The notes under the pieces were generated by a model. The model ran no database searches. It saw only the letters and a program-made list of their open reading frames with translations, and was not told the origin of the DNA. Source: Moniliophthora roreri (lineage: Eukaryota; Basidiomycota; Agaricomycetes; Agaricales; Marasmiaceae). From it: a stretch of DNA of 64,000 nucleotides. Each line of letters opens with the position of its first letter. Position 1 is the first letter of the stretch. The translations under genes and the position numbers were made by a program. Below, one piece after another: positions 13,384-24,884 of this stretch. Location of the stretch: positions 124,001 through 188,000 of the forward strand of contig LATX02000112.1 in NCBI GenBank assembly GCA_001466705.2, read 5' to 3'.

Positions 13384-15193
13384 CAGACGGCAAGTACTCG
13401 AGACGAAAATGTGTGGAGGTTCTATTCCAGCAGGTGTTAAGGGAACATTTCGTTCTAGTACGTCTTTACACATCTCGGTTTTCTGTATCCTCACCTTTAT
13501 GTGTAGGTAAGGGGTACACCAGCATCCGGGAAGACTACCCTGCTCTATCTTCTTCGATACCATGTCGAAAAAAGTCTTCCTGGAGATATAATAGAGGAAC
13601 TCCCCTTTTGGATGCCCAAGTGTGAAACCACATGTTTGTACACAACCCTTTTCTGAGGAGCTTGGAAATGACTTCATACGAGGACCCTTTTCCCAATTCC
13701 GGGATCGACTACCCTGCCTGACTTCTCATGGCGAGTTACTCTTGTCGTATGTCCGGAAGAGAGTCAGCAGCGCTAAGCGACTCTGGCTATTCCTTGATGA
13801 AGCCCAGACGTCGTATTGGGATTCACAATTGTGGGCCTTCCGTTCAAGTTGCAGAGCCGGAAGCCAGAAGGGCTCTTTATTGTGCTCTTCGCCCTGTATG
13901 ATAGTCCTCCACAGAGCACTTCCCAGAGCCAAACATGTCAATATGGTACACCTCACCGGATCCCTGGCCGAGCGCTCATTGGCCTTATTCCAACGACTCA
14001 GGTGACCCATTCGATCCTCTTTACCGAGGCGGAATATAGCTCATTCTTAAGCCGAGTAGAGAAAGGCCTGTCTTCAGAGAAACGTTGGCCACGACTAGAT
14101 GAAGACCTCCAAGACTATTTCTTCAAGATATCAAAGGGACATATCGATGTCACAACATCCTTATTCTACATGGCAACGACTGCGAAGGTATGTTACATGT
14201 GGAATTCCCTTGTGTTCATAGTACTCAGTCGGCCAAGCATTTTAGATGGATGCAAAATTCAAATATCTGCCAAGACTATATGTAAACTTCATGGTCTACT
14301 GGGAATCCCAGGACAGGTTTATGCAAGCCATCAAGAACGATGCGGATAATTTTTGCAGAGGCCTTCCTGCAGAGCACATGTCAACGTATCCTGCTACCTG
14401 TACCCATCTTCTTCGACAGCTGATCACGGCGCAGTGCATGGACGAAAACAGAGCTTTCATCACCAGATCCCGAACAAGCCGAAGCCCTTCAATTCATGAA
14501 GACCCAGGGGTGGATGTATGTGTACGAGTCACCGAATGACGACACCGCTATAAGGTTTCCATCTCCCCTTCACTTATCATGGTTCTCGAACAAGCTACTT
14601 GCAAACACGACCCTTCCTCCCGATTTAGCATCAATGCCATTTGAGACTTTTTGGCAAACTGTCTTGCGGCGCTTCTCTCCCGCTGCATTCCGCTCTCCAC
14701 CGCATGCGGAAGTGGCAAAGTCTGGTGCATCCTTTGTAGAAGCACAGTACCAAAACCAGTTTTATCGTTCTATCTACGCTCTCACAGAAGGTGCAATGGC
14801 AGTGTCTCCCGAGTATGGACAGTATACGCAAAGGGAGCAAGGGCGAATTGATTTCTTCGTGGCATCAAAAAAGTGGGGGTTCGAGTTACTCCGGGATAGC
14901 GATCGGATCAAGAACTATCTGGATAGCGGAGGCGCTTATCATCCTTGGATAGCAGAGGCGAACTCACAGACTTCGTCATTTTGGACTTCAGGGTGTCGAA
15001 ACCTACGAAGGCATATCCCGGTAAGTATTCTGTGTTTTGTGTAAGTTTTCTTGCTGAGATCTTGCTGACAATGTTAGCAGACTACTCTCGCCCATTCCAC
15101 ATCGTGTATAAAGAAGACTTCTCTAGGTACCAAATCTGGGATCACATGTTGAGACGAGACCCACCGGTGGCACTGGGGGAACCTAGGTCATAG
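13384..15193 (+). pseudogene. Crinkler-like P-loop NTPase, broken by several frame changes
   Basis: Pieces of one protein appear in order but in different frames. After a clear intron (donor at 13461, acceptor before 13507) comes VLVRGTPASGKTTLLYLLR with a Walker A motif at 13513-13536. An in-frame TGA follows at 13654-13656. In another frame come RLWLFLDEAQTSYWDSQLW (Walker B), then after a shift near 13835 EGLFIVLFALYDSP. There are further shifts near 14475 (before SPDPEQAEALQFMKTQGWMY) and 14955 (before ELTDFVILDFRVSKPTK). The last exon holds FHIVYKEDFSRYQIWDH and stops at 15191-15193. This order resembles Crinkler-type NTPases expanded in mushroom genomes. At least four breaks make it a relic unless several are sequencing errors. 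Family name is moderate confidence. Confidence 0.72.
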
Positions 15194-16293
15194 TTCTAAG
15201 AGACGCAGCAGTTGGCGGTCTTCTAGCCCGCGATCTTACGCTTTAGTGTAGTCGCCCCAAATGTACCGGGATTCTATTCAATCGAAATCTTGCTTGTTCT
15301 CGTCGTCACAATTGGTGTCTCTGCAAATATGCCACCGTTTGGGAATCCTGAAGGGATGGTTTAGATTTGGAATCTCTAAAGTACTATAAAGAAGGGAAAA
15401 CAAACACACTACCTAGCTATGTACAACCAACAATAACATGCACGAATAAAGACGATATCAACAGAACAACCATTGGATCCTTCAACTCGATGCCTTGACT
15501 TGATCTCGCGTCGCCATATCCTACATTTGCTGCTGCCTGGGTTTGGGAGAGTGAGGAAAGGAATGTGGGGGAAAGTATGTGAATGTCCTTGGAATGTGCG
15601 CACAATACAATTGCGAGAGAGAAGAGTAGAAACGAGTGACTGTGGTGGGAGATGAGTGATAAGAGATAAAGCAAATGAGTGACCGGGATAATCTGATGAG
15701 AGACAGGAATGTAACGAGCGTGGGTTGCTAAAACGCGATTAGTTCAAATGAGTGTGGGGCTCCATCAAAAAGAGCGATATGATACAGTAAATTGAGCGAT
15801 GGGTAGATGTGATAGAGTGTCCCGGTGGCAGCAGCTATGATAGGTAGACGTTTGTTCGGAATGGCTTCTGCATCCGCGATAGGAGGTTCCTTTTCGAAAC
15901 TACAAAACCATGGCTTGAGTATTGCAGATGCGAACAATATTAGGAACCGTACCTCGATCGGAGAACCACCATGTTTCAGGCTTTCCTGAGATGAAGGTAA
16001 GATCCCCCCCGAGATAACATGAAAGCGGATGAAAAGGGTAAATGTGCGATGTATAAATAATGAAAGGAGAGCCAATATGATGAGTTAAAATATGCTTTTG
16101 AAACAATAAAGGCGAGCAAGGGCTGGGGAACGTAGAAGGAATGTATTAAGCTGTGTTGCAATAATTATAATTATGAATGTATGAAGTCCGAAATTGCTTG
16201 ATGCAGTTAGAAAGAGAGCAATAACGGGGAACAAGATCATTGGGGAAAGGATGTCCCGACAAGGTGAAGATCGGAAAAAGGTCCTAAACGAGA
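15194..16293. other. intergenic region
   Basis: This 1.1 kb lies between the end of the broken NTPase and the PIP5K stop codon. Open frames on the minus strand (15409-15674, 15728-16075) have no recognisable domain and biased low-complexity composition. It may include PIP5K 3' UTR. Nothing else seen. Confidence 0.4.
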
Positions 16294-19200
16294 TCAAACG
16301 AATGACTCGCCACCAGAACCACCACGCATAATCGCCTTCATGAACTTGAAGAACCTCTCGGCGTATTCCACAGGTGGAACGGGACTAATTTTGTGCTAGA
16401 AAAGCATTTCATGATCAGCTTTGGCCCAAAGAGACCGACAGGAGAACATACCCGATCGGCACTCAAGCCTTTCCAGAAGTGTTCGACCTTCTTCAAGCCG
16501 TTATATGGCGTGAGGATATCAATAACTCCTAGATAGTAAATCATATCCATGTTTTCGTTATTCTCATCTGTGGCTCGAAGACCCTAAGCGGATTTTAGTC
16601 CAGATGGACCTAGCAGAGGTGAAACAAACTTACACCTTCGTCCTGATAGAAGACAAAATGTGCCCGATCCATCGTTTGTGCGTCCATGGCCGTTAGCCCC
16701 AACACGGAATCCTCGTTATCGCTCTCATTCTTCTCACCGGCACGCTCCTGTTCTCCAGCAGCCGGCTCCACCTTTTCACTAATCACATTTCCATCTTCAT
16801 CTTTCTCCTTTCCTTTTCCTTTTGCGCCACCGCCCATGCTAGTCCGCACAGCTCTAGCGCTTCCCGCGGAGTTTACTCGGATATGAACAGGAGTATGCGG
16901 ACCGGAGCCAACTGCATTGCCGTTCTGCATGGGCTCTTCAAACGGCTTTGGATCGCTCTCGCGCATTGCACGTCGTAAAGCTATCGCGTCTTGCGAGTGT
17001 CCATGTCCGTAGTATGATGTTGACTTCGGTCTCGACATTGACAGATTGTGCGCAGAATGAGATGCATGTCGCCGGAGTGCAATATCAGGCTGGGTTCTTT
17101 GTCAATACCCAATCCTAAAGGAGCATGCTAATAGCCTTACCTCGAAGACTTTGAGCGTTCGTCGTCGAACGTTATCTCGGTTTCCTCGTTGCATGTTATG
17201 TATCCCGACCAACAGACTGTAATCCATTACATGAATATCCTTGAGCAACTCCTTGTCCCGCCTGAAAGCTATTAAGTGAGAGTTGGTCGGACAAGAAGTG
17301 ACACGACGTACCGTAGCTGCTCAGTTAGTAGTGCCCGCTTTTCTGGACCCAACTCCAGCCTGTTACCCTTCTTTATCCAATTCAAATCCTTCATGACCGG
17401 TGACGTCTTCTTCTTCTTCGACGATGACGAGGATGCTTGTTGTGAAGGATCATTCTTTTCCGACAATTGGCTTTCTGAAGGTTCGGGACCCTAGAAGAAG
17501 GACGTGGTAAGAGTGGGATTGTATGAGTTAGCGGAATGAATGACATTTTCCTTATCGATCCACTCTCTTCCGACCGTGCTTCCCTTCAAGTCGTACGTCT
17601 CGTGGATATCTTTGTGGGGTGGGAATAGGTTGTTCATGATGACGAAGTGGATCTTACGCCCCCTGGGAAGCTTTACACGATGTAAACCGTAGAACCGACT
17701 GATGAGGGTGTGCGGGTTCGACTTGACATGATCGTAATACCTGAAATAAAAAACGTGGTGAGTATATACTCGCAAGGAATCATTGGAGTAACGCACCTTC
17801 GCAGCACTTTCAACAAGAACTTGTGCTCCTTGTGATGTATCGTCTTGATGATGAAGCGGTAGTCTCTGCTAAAGTAGAAGAAACTCCCAGACTTTCCAGG
17901 TGAACCCAACTCGCTCAAGATATACTTGCTCGTTAAGGATAACAAGTAATCCGCGGGATCCAAATGGAAATAGTCCTCCCTCAAACTCCGAAACACCCAC
18001 GGTGCGTAGTCCTTGAACTTGAAATCATACTTGGCACTAGGAGTAAGTTCGTTTCCGACAATATCAAATGAGTACTTGTGTCGTGCGGTAAAATCCTCGT
18101 CTGTAAGTGGCCGCTTGATCTTCGCCTGACACCTTGAAACACCTATCCGGATCCCAGTGAGCATGTTGTACATCAATACATAGTTGACGTGGTCTTCCCC
18201 GATGAGGTTTCCCACTAATGGGACGTCATCGTCTTTGTGTGTGGGAGCGATACTCGTTTCACGAGTCAAGGCGGCCTCGGCTTTGGCTCGCTTTTCCTGG
18301 CGCTCTCGGCGAATTCTCTCGGCATGAAGTTGAATATCGTTTGTCATATCACTGGGGTCATCGGACGGGAATAGGTTCGTGTGACCGGGGCTTGGTGTAG
18401 ACCCATACTGTGCGTGTTGAGATGCCAACAGAGACGTGCGTACACCGGCATTTGGTGAACGTGATGGAAGAGAAGTAAATGCGGAACCAGTGGTGTTGCG
18501 GCGGGTTGGACGTGATATCGAGGGTGGTTGTAGATAGTCGGTTTGTGAGGGTTGTAATGATGCCGGTATTTTGGATGCCGAAGGTGGATGAGATTCTGAT
18601 GCTGTGACTGTGCGCATCGAGGCCTTGGTGGTGTCGGTAGAAGGACGGGCGTCGATACGAGGGTCGGATGCTAACGTAGAGGAGCGGCCGGGTAATTGGC
18701 GATGCGTTGACGCGGACGACGTTCGTATACGCCTGATAGGCTCCGGTTCCTCGAAAACGACGGAGGGTGTGGTCAAAGGTTCCGACTGTGACGGTTTCGA
18801 CATTTGTGGTACTGTTCGAGTACTGCTTAGCCCGACGGCTGGCTCTTCCTTCTGTGGTAAAATTGGTTTAAACCCATCTTCTTCCTCGTCGGTCGCTGGG
18901 GGTGACGGTGGTGCCTGAACATGAGAAGTTGAAGGAGTGTCGGTATCGAGTGTTGTCGCTATGTGCTTGGACATCTTTTGCATGAAAGTATCTGGCATGG
19001 GTCCAGAGCCGACTTGCACAGTATCGCCGGTAACTTTGAGTATGTGAAATTCCCCTCTCTGTTGAGCCAATGCGTGCATGGGATTAACCGGGGCGTTGTT
19101 GACGGTGGTGATGGAGGAAGTTGAGGAGTTTGAGATTGGAGCCGTTCTAAAGGAAGCGGCGGATGATGACGGCGCAGCACTCAGCGTGCTATGTCGCTGA

Positions 19201-19316
19201 TGAGGGTCTTGGTTGAAAGAGTTCGACGATGACGTCCTGCTCAGCGTCGCCATCGTCATTGACCTTCTCGTCGTCGTTGTTGAGAGTAAGAAATCTAGTT
19301 TGTTTCCGCCAAACAA
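16294..19316 (-). CDS. MSS4: phosphatidylinositol-4-phosphate 5-kinase
   Basis: This enzyme makes PI(4,5)P2 at the plasma membrane and controls actin and cell-wall signalling. Exon 1 (19316-17797) encodes a Ser/Pro-rich N-terminal tail of about 350 residues, then the kinase start ([40 protein letters not shown] with the ATP-binding Lys in FIIKTI). Exon 2 starts at 17740 and carries [12 protein letters not shown] and [12 protein letters not shown] later exon gives [14 protein letters not shown], and the C-terminus gives [20 protein letters not shown] and a stop at 16294-16296. An insert rich in charged residues (16610-17038) sits between the two halves of the C-lobe, as in fungal homologues. 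One donor reads GTCATT after KEN, which is off-consensus but the only GT that keeps the frame. All catalytic blocks are intact. Confidence 0.95.
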
Positions 19317-19756
19317 ACACCGCTATGCAATATTCGACCCTGACTGCCTATCATGTTTCTCATTCGATTCAATCACATCTCATTTAGTAATCTCGCTCCC
19401 GTGGCCTCATTCGACGCTTCTCTGAGTAAGATCGAAGGAAATTTATGGCTACGCAGGGATCTGCTTAGACTTTGGGACACAGGGCCACCCGTCTCTGGCT
19501 GAAAACCTTGCATCGTCATCCTTTTTCGTTGCCTGCGCGACCATGGGATTCACACCGAAGATCACGCATTGCTCAGGAGGCTATCCAGCATCAGCGCCCA
19601 TCACCATCAAGGTATTGGGTTTCTCTACTTACATCCTGACCGTTCGTGTAGTGATGAGAATTTATACAGAATTTGCATTGAAATTCCACGCTAGTATACT
19701 TACGCATTTGGTACCCACTCTTTATCGCTGACCTTATTGAAAACTCACCCAGAGGA

Positions 19757-22282
19757 ATGTCCGAAATACCCAACTCTGCAGACGTTGTCATGCAAGTGCT
19801 CACCAGCTGTTCATTAGTGCCCCCTTGACACTAATTCTTGCACGTCCTGCAGCATAGGTGCAGGCCCTGTCGGTGCACTAATAGCTTATCAGCTCGCTAG
19901 GTATGGCTGCCGGCCTCTTCTCATCGGTGAGCACGCCTCTGGATTTCCATATCCCGTCTACTTAGGTGATCAAACCAGAACAAGAAGACAAGACCCTCTC
20001 AAATCCATATGGACGTGCCTGTACGCTCTGGCCGCGCACAATTGAACTTCTAGATCAGCTGGATCTCGCGGAACGCTTATTGCAGACTGGGGTGGTCACC
20101 AGAACAGGCTTACACTTTTACGAGTCTGCAGGCTTCCTCATTATATACCTTATTCTTAATTAACATCTTTGATAGGGGACGTCGCGTAAAGGGTGGCTTG
20201 ATGTATGGTAGCCGGATGGACAAGCTCGGTACGCCTCGATGCTTTCGTCTCGTCGAATCTAATTCTTTTCCGCAGGTGATACTTTCTTTAAATTTGCGTG
20301 AGTGGCCGTTATTACTAGTACTAACGAAAAGCTCACGCTCAAACACCTGCTAGCTTACATCTCAGACAAAAGTTGACGGAAGACGAATTCACCGCGGCTT
20401 TCCAAGAGTACGGTTTCAATCTTCACATGAGGCACGCCATCGAATCATACGCCCTGGACGAAGTCGCCATCGATGAATACCCAATACGTGTCCAAATCAA
20501 AGATCTAACTCATGACCACGTCGTTCAAGTCAAGACGTCAGCTACTTCATTTCGCGTAGGATTCATTCTTACCTGCCTCTTTCTAGGCGATACCTAATCG
20601 GTGCGGACGGAGGCAAATCTACCGTTCGCAAGCTTGCCAAGATTCCATTTGATGGTGAATATACCAAGAATCGTTGGATTCGGATGGACGCAAAAGTGAA
20701 AACCAACATGCCTAATCCACGATGTCTTAATAGCATCGACAGTAGATCTCATGGCCAGATTCTTTGGTGCCCCACGGATAACGGGCTGACTAGGATTGGT
20801 TATGTATTCTCGCAGACTTTGTTGGAGAAGTATGGTGGAGTTGAGGGAGTCACACGGGAGGTGGCAATGGAGGAAGCGAAGAAAGCGATTGAGCCTTTTG
20901 AATTGGAGTTTGAGGATATGCAGTGGTTTACAATTTATGTAAGTCTTACCATGATCATGGGTGGCGTTGTGCTAATGACCGACACAGGGAATCGGTCAAC
21001 GGATTGCGAGGAGCTTTTCTGACGTGGGAAATGGGGTATTTCTTGCGGGAGACGCTTGCCACACCCATAGCTCTGGATCTGCTCAAGGCCTAAACACCGG
21101 CATCCACGAGTAAGTGCTGGCCATTTCCTCATGTTTTTCATAGGCTAAAAGAACTCGTAGTGCAGTCAACTTGGCATGGAAACTCGCTGTAAGGCGTCAC
21201 GGTCGTTCATGTTCATCATTGTTAAACGATGCCCCTAGCTTCGTATTCATGGAATTGCCAAAGGGTCTCTGTTGGCTTCGTATGATGAGGAGCGTCGGTC
21301 GGTCGTTCAACAGGTCGGATCCATTTCACACGGACTGTACGCTTTTGACCTACGTACCATCAGGTCATCGACAATGACAAGACGATTAGCACGCTTATTT
21401 CAGGAGAATATCCTCCGCGGTTTCAAGGAAGAACAGAAAGCATACGGTATGAGATCCTACTCATAAGGAACTCGAGGTTGTTGCTCACCTCGCGCAACAG
21501 CGACATCCTGACAGAATGGTTTGACGACATGAATATGCAGGCTTTTACTCTTGGACTGGGTGAGTAGGCTTTGGCCTCGTCATAAACGCACTGTCCGAGA
21601 TAAAATTGGGTAGGAATATCGTATCGTGCGTCACTCTTGGTCTGTGTTGCGTGGCGGCTAAGGGATTAGTATCATAGCTTCCAATGCCATCAATCGTGAA
21701 GTGAACGGACCATCTCGAGCAACACTAAACCCGGGTGAACGAGGTCCAGATGTCTATCTAACCAGTATCGGGTTGGAACAAACTTGTCTTTTGGTGTGCT
21801 ACCGGCTAACGGAAATCTAGAACCGGTGATCCGATACGTTTGCAAAAGGTGCTCAAGAACGATGCCAAATTCTCGTAGGTCTCGACAAGCATAACAACTT
21901 TTCGATCAACTCACACGTATTCCAAACTCCCAGCGTCGTCATTTTTGCAGGAAATCCATCCCACACCTGCTCAGCGTATTCCGTTTTCACGGGTGCTCTA
22001 CCCCCGTTCATCCAGTCCTTCCCGGCCCGGGCGTTCAAGTGGTTCACTATAACGTCAGTTTCCGGTAACGGTGGTCAAGAGGTCCTTGGTATGACACCAA
22101 TCGGCAAAGTTTATTTCGACGAGAACGTCAAGGCACATGAGATATACGGGGTTGATATTCAAAAAGGTGCAGTGGTCGTCTTCAGGCCAGATGGCTGGGT
22201 CGGGACAGTAGTCGAGCTAAACGAGCGAGGGGTAAATGATTTAATGATTTACTTCGATTTGATACTCGAGCGGAGCGGTTGA
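19757..22282 (+). CDS. FAD-dependent phenol hydroxylase-type monooxygenase
   Basis: A class A flavoprotein monooxygenase of the phenol 2-monooxygenase group, which uses FAD and NADPH to hydroxylate aromatic rings. The dinucleotide motif VVIIGAGPVGA spans the first intron. Later come YLIGADGGKSTVRKL (the DG motif) and VFLAGDACHTHSSGSAQG (second FAD-contact motif). The C-terminal part (from about 21900) resembles the thioredoxin-like tail of this family and ends with VVVFRPDGWVGTVVEL. I followed the frame through at least eight introns without a break. The very short first exon (19757-19791) is chosen because it supplies the first half of the FAD-binding strand. It diverges from PIP5K with about 440 bp between starts. 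The real substrate cannot be read from sequence. Confidence 0.88.
19792..19852 (+). other. GC-AG intron 1 of the phenol hydroxylase gene
   Basis: The donor reads GCAAGT, an otherwise perfect donor with C in place of T, and the acceptor is TGCAG. Removing 19792-19852 joins AT to C and makes the Ile in VVIIGAGPVG. No GT donor nearby keeps the frame and the motif. GC-AG introns are a known minor class of U2 introns. Confidence 0.75.
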
Positions 22283-22469
22283 TACGAGGTACGCAGGGTT
22301 TTTCGTTCCTAGATCACTCCTTTTTTTTGACTTGCGAAGGCAGAGCTGTTATTTGTACTTTATTTTGCTCCACATGCTTCATCGTAAAGGACATGCAACA
22401 AAGCATGGTTATAAGCAATTTATATGCCAGGTGGACACGCCATACGTCCCTTCGCTGCAACAACGTCGG

Positions 22470-22487
22470 TTGCGGAGAATTCTCGCT
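22470..22487 (+). promoter_or_regulatory. conserved promoter block with palindrome GAGAATTCTC
   Basis: The 18-mer TTGCGGAGAATTCTCGCT is present 116-133 bp upstream of the mannanase start and recurs without change upstream of the inverted mannanase relic (34167-34184), at almost the same distance. Its core is a perfect 10-bp palindrome. A short CAGGTGGACA block also recurs further upstream in both. It may be a binding site for a dimeric regulator; it may also simply be unmutated duplicate sequence. Confidence 0.5.
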
Positions 22488-22556
22488 CCCTTGGAGTGCT
22501 GCAACGATGAACATTTTTCCGCTGTCTGAAATCACTTGACCACAACTTGGACGGTG

Positions 22557-22563
22557 TATAAAT
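22557..22563 (+). promoter_or_regulatory. TATA box of mannanase gene
   Basis: TATAAAT lies 40 bp upstream of the ATG at 22603 in a GGTGTATAAATG context, a usual position for a strongly regulated secreted-enzyme gene with a very short leader. Confidence 0.5.
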
Positions 22564-22602
22564 GTATCTACCAACGAGTTCGAAGGTGAAGCAGGTACCA
22601 CG

Positions 22603-24724
22603 ATGCTCACGTTCGCTGGCTTTGTTGCTCTTGCACTCTCGATTGCCTCAGTGTCTGCTCAACAAACTGTCCCAGCATGGGGCCAGTGCGGCGGCATTGG
22701 ATACAATGGACCCACGAGTAAGCAACCATACTTTTACTCTTGGTCGCGGGATTTGAGACTGATTTTCTTTTCTGCGATTAGCTTGTGTATCTGGATGGAC
22801 CTGTGTGAAACAGAATGACTACTATTCTCAGTGTCTCCAAGGAACGGCCACAAGCTCTACAACGCTTCCTCCGTCTACGACAGCTGGAACAAGTACTACC
22901 GCTGGACCTAGTACTACTGCTGCCCCTCCTGCTTCTACGGGTTTCGTGAAGACTTCCGGACAGCGCTTCACCTTAAATGGTTCGAAGTTTACGGTCGTTG
23001 GGTATGTATATTACACCCTAGATGCAGTACTCGCTCCTGACGAACCCTCAGTTCCAACTCGTACTGGGTTGGTTTGTCAGGTCTCAGCACCACCGACATG
23101 AACAAAGCCTTTGCTGATATCGCAGCGACCGGTGCAACCGTTGTAAGGTAACGCTTCGTTATATAGATATCCGCACAATCACCCTTTCTTACGCTTATCA
23201 TGGCTCCAGAACTTGGTAAGAAAATCTCTCTTTCGCATTCGCGTTGAGGTAAAATACCAAACATTCTCCGTGATCCAGGGGTTTCAACGAAGTTACCAAT
23301 TCACCCGGAGTTCCCTACTACCAAAGGTGGTCCGGATCAACACCGACAGTCAATACTGGCGCTGATGGACTGCAAAACTTCGGTAAGTTTCTGGATGTGT
23401 TTACCTTGTGTTCTTACGCTTATGTTATACAGACAAGGTGGTTGCTGCAGCCAAGGCCAACGGGATTCGACTCATTGTAGCACTGTAAGGGCCTCTCTTT
23501 CGTTCTTTCCTTGATACACACTCACCTTTTGAAAGAACGAACAACTGGGCAGACTATGGGTGAGATTACCAAATACATACTCACGTTAGCATTGTACTCA
23601 ATCTCGCCGCCTCTTTAGCGGAATGGACGTCTACGTCAACCAGATTGTCGGAAACGGTCAACCCCATGATCTCTTCTACACGAATGCAAAAGTCATAGTA
23701 CGTGTTGAATGCATCCACGTAGATGGCGTACCAATGAATCTTTTTCATTAGAGCGCTTTCAAGAATTATATTAATACTTTTGTCAGCCGATACAAGAACG
23801 AGCCAACTATCATGGTACGTTCAACTGAAGCACCTCTCATCCGATACCGGACTACTGTTTTTCCGATAGGCTTGGGAACTCGGTCTGTTTCTTCCTACAA
23901 GTAACGAGTTCTAAAGCTGATACATCCCATCAAGCAAACGAACCAAGGTGTAAGGGATCCACTGGGTACGTCTAGACCTATTACAACCTAACCGACTCGT
24001 TCTCAATATTGCCTCTCACCCAGCACGACATCTGGAACATGCACTACGGCCACTATTACCAAATGGGCTACTGATATCTCGGCCTACATCAAGTCCATCG
24101 ACTCGAACCACCTCGTTGCTCTCGGAGACGAAGGTTTCTTCAACAAGCCCGGCAGCGCGTCATACCCATACCAGTGTGTTCAGTTTGACTAGGCCATATC
24201 CTGCTGGCTAACACACTCGCCTTCAGAGGTAGCGAAGGCATCGACTTTGATGCCAACTTGAAGATTAGCACCCTCGACTTTGCTACCGCTCATGCAAGTC
24301 TGCTTCCGCTCATAAAATAGAGCGCATTCAATAACTCACAAGTCCATAGGCATACCCAGAATCTTGGGGTGAAAGCGCAAACCCAACCAACTGGGGTGCT
24401 CAGTGGATCACAGACCACGCTGCTTCCCAGAAAGCTGCCAACAAGCCTGTTATTCTTGAAGAATTTGGCGTTACGAACTCGCAGAGCTCTACTTACACCA
24501 CCTGGTTGTCTACTGTTGTCAGTTCTGGACTGGCGGGTGATCTTATATGGTGTGTGAGTATGACTTGGGTAGGCTCATTTACTTACTCTCCATTCTATAG
24601 GCAAGCTGGGTCTATGTTGAGCACTGGCCAGAGGACCAACGATGATGGATATGCCATCTACCCAGATGACCCCGTCTACTCCTTACTGACGAGTCATGCT
24701 TCTTCATTAAAGGCGCGAGCTTGA
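22603..24724 (+). CDS. secreted GH5 endo-beta-1,4-mannanase with N-terminal CBM1
   Basis: The protein would be secreted and would hydrolyse mannans of plant cell walls. Residues 1-19 form a signal peptide (LTFAGFVALALSIASVSA). Next is a family 1 carbohydrate-binding module (WGQCGGIGYNGPT, then after an intron TCVSGWTCVKQNDYYSQC), then a Thr/Ser/Pro linker and the catalytic domain from GFVKTSGQRFTLNGSKF. The acid/base Glu is in LANEPRCKG (codon 23940-23942) and the nucleophile lies in VILEEFGVTNS (near 24458). The sequence pattern fits subfamily GH5_7. About a dozen introns interrupt it, and a 6-nt exon at 23210-23215 is needed to read RTWGFNEV. All exons join in frame. An inverted, broken paralogue without CBM1 lies at 32175-34058. 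Confidence 0.93.
23210..23215 (+). other. 6-nt micro-exon in mannanase gene
   Basis: The preceding exon ends GTTGTAAG before GTAACG and the next begins GGGTTTCAACG. The intervening six bases AACTTG, bounded by CCAG and GTAAGA, restore R-T-W-G-F-N, a conserved catalytic-domain strand. Skipping it keeps the frame but loses T-W. The inverted paralogue has the same arrangement with AACTAT. Confidence 0.75.
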
Positions 24725-24884
24725 TTGGTTTGAGGTATAAGTGGGTAAATATGCACTATACCCTTTGTATTCGATCGCTGTACTCGCTAGGGAAATGTAT
24801 TGCGGTATAACAGAACTGTGCGTGCTGTGCCGAAATTCCAAATTGATAAGAAAAGTCAATAATGTACTCATTACGCGACCATAC

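Noticed and set aside
15409..16075. Small minus-strand genes in the PIP5K downstream region
   Set aside because: Low-complexity, hydrophobic shadow frames with no family resemblance; more likely UTR or spacer.
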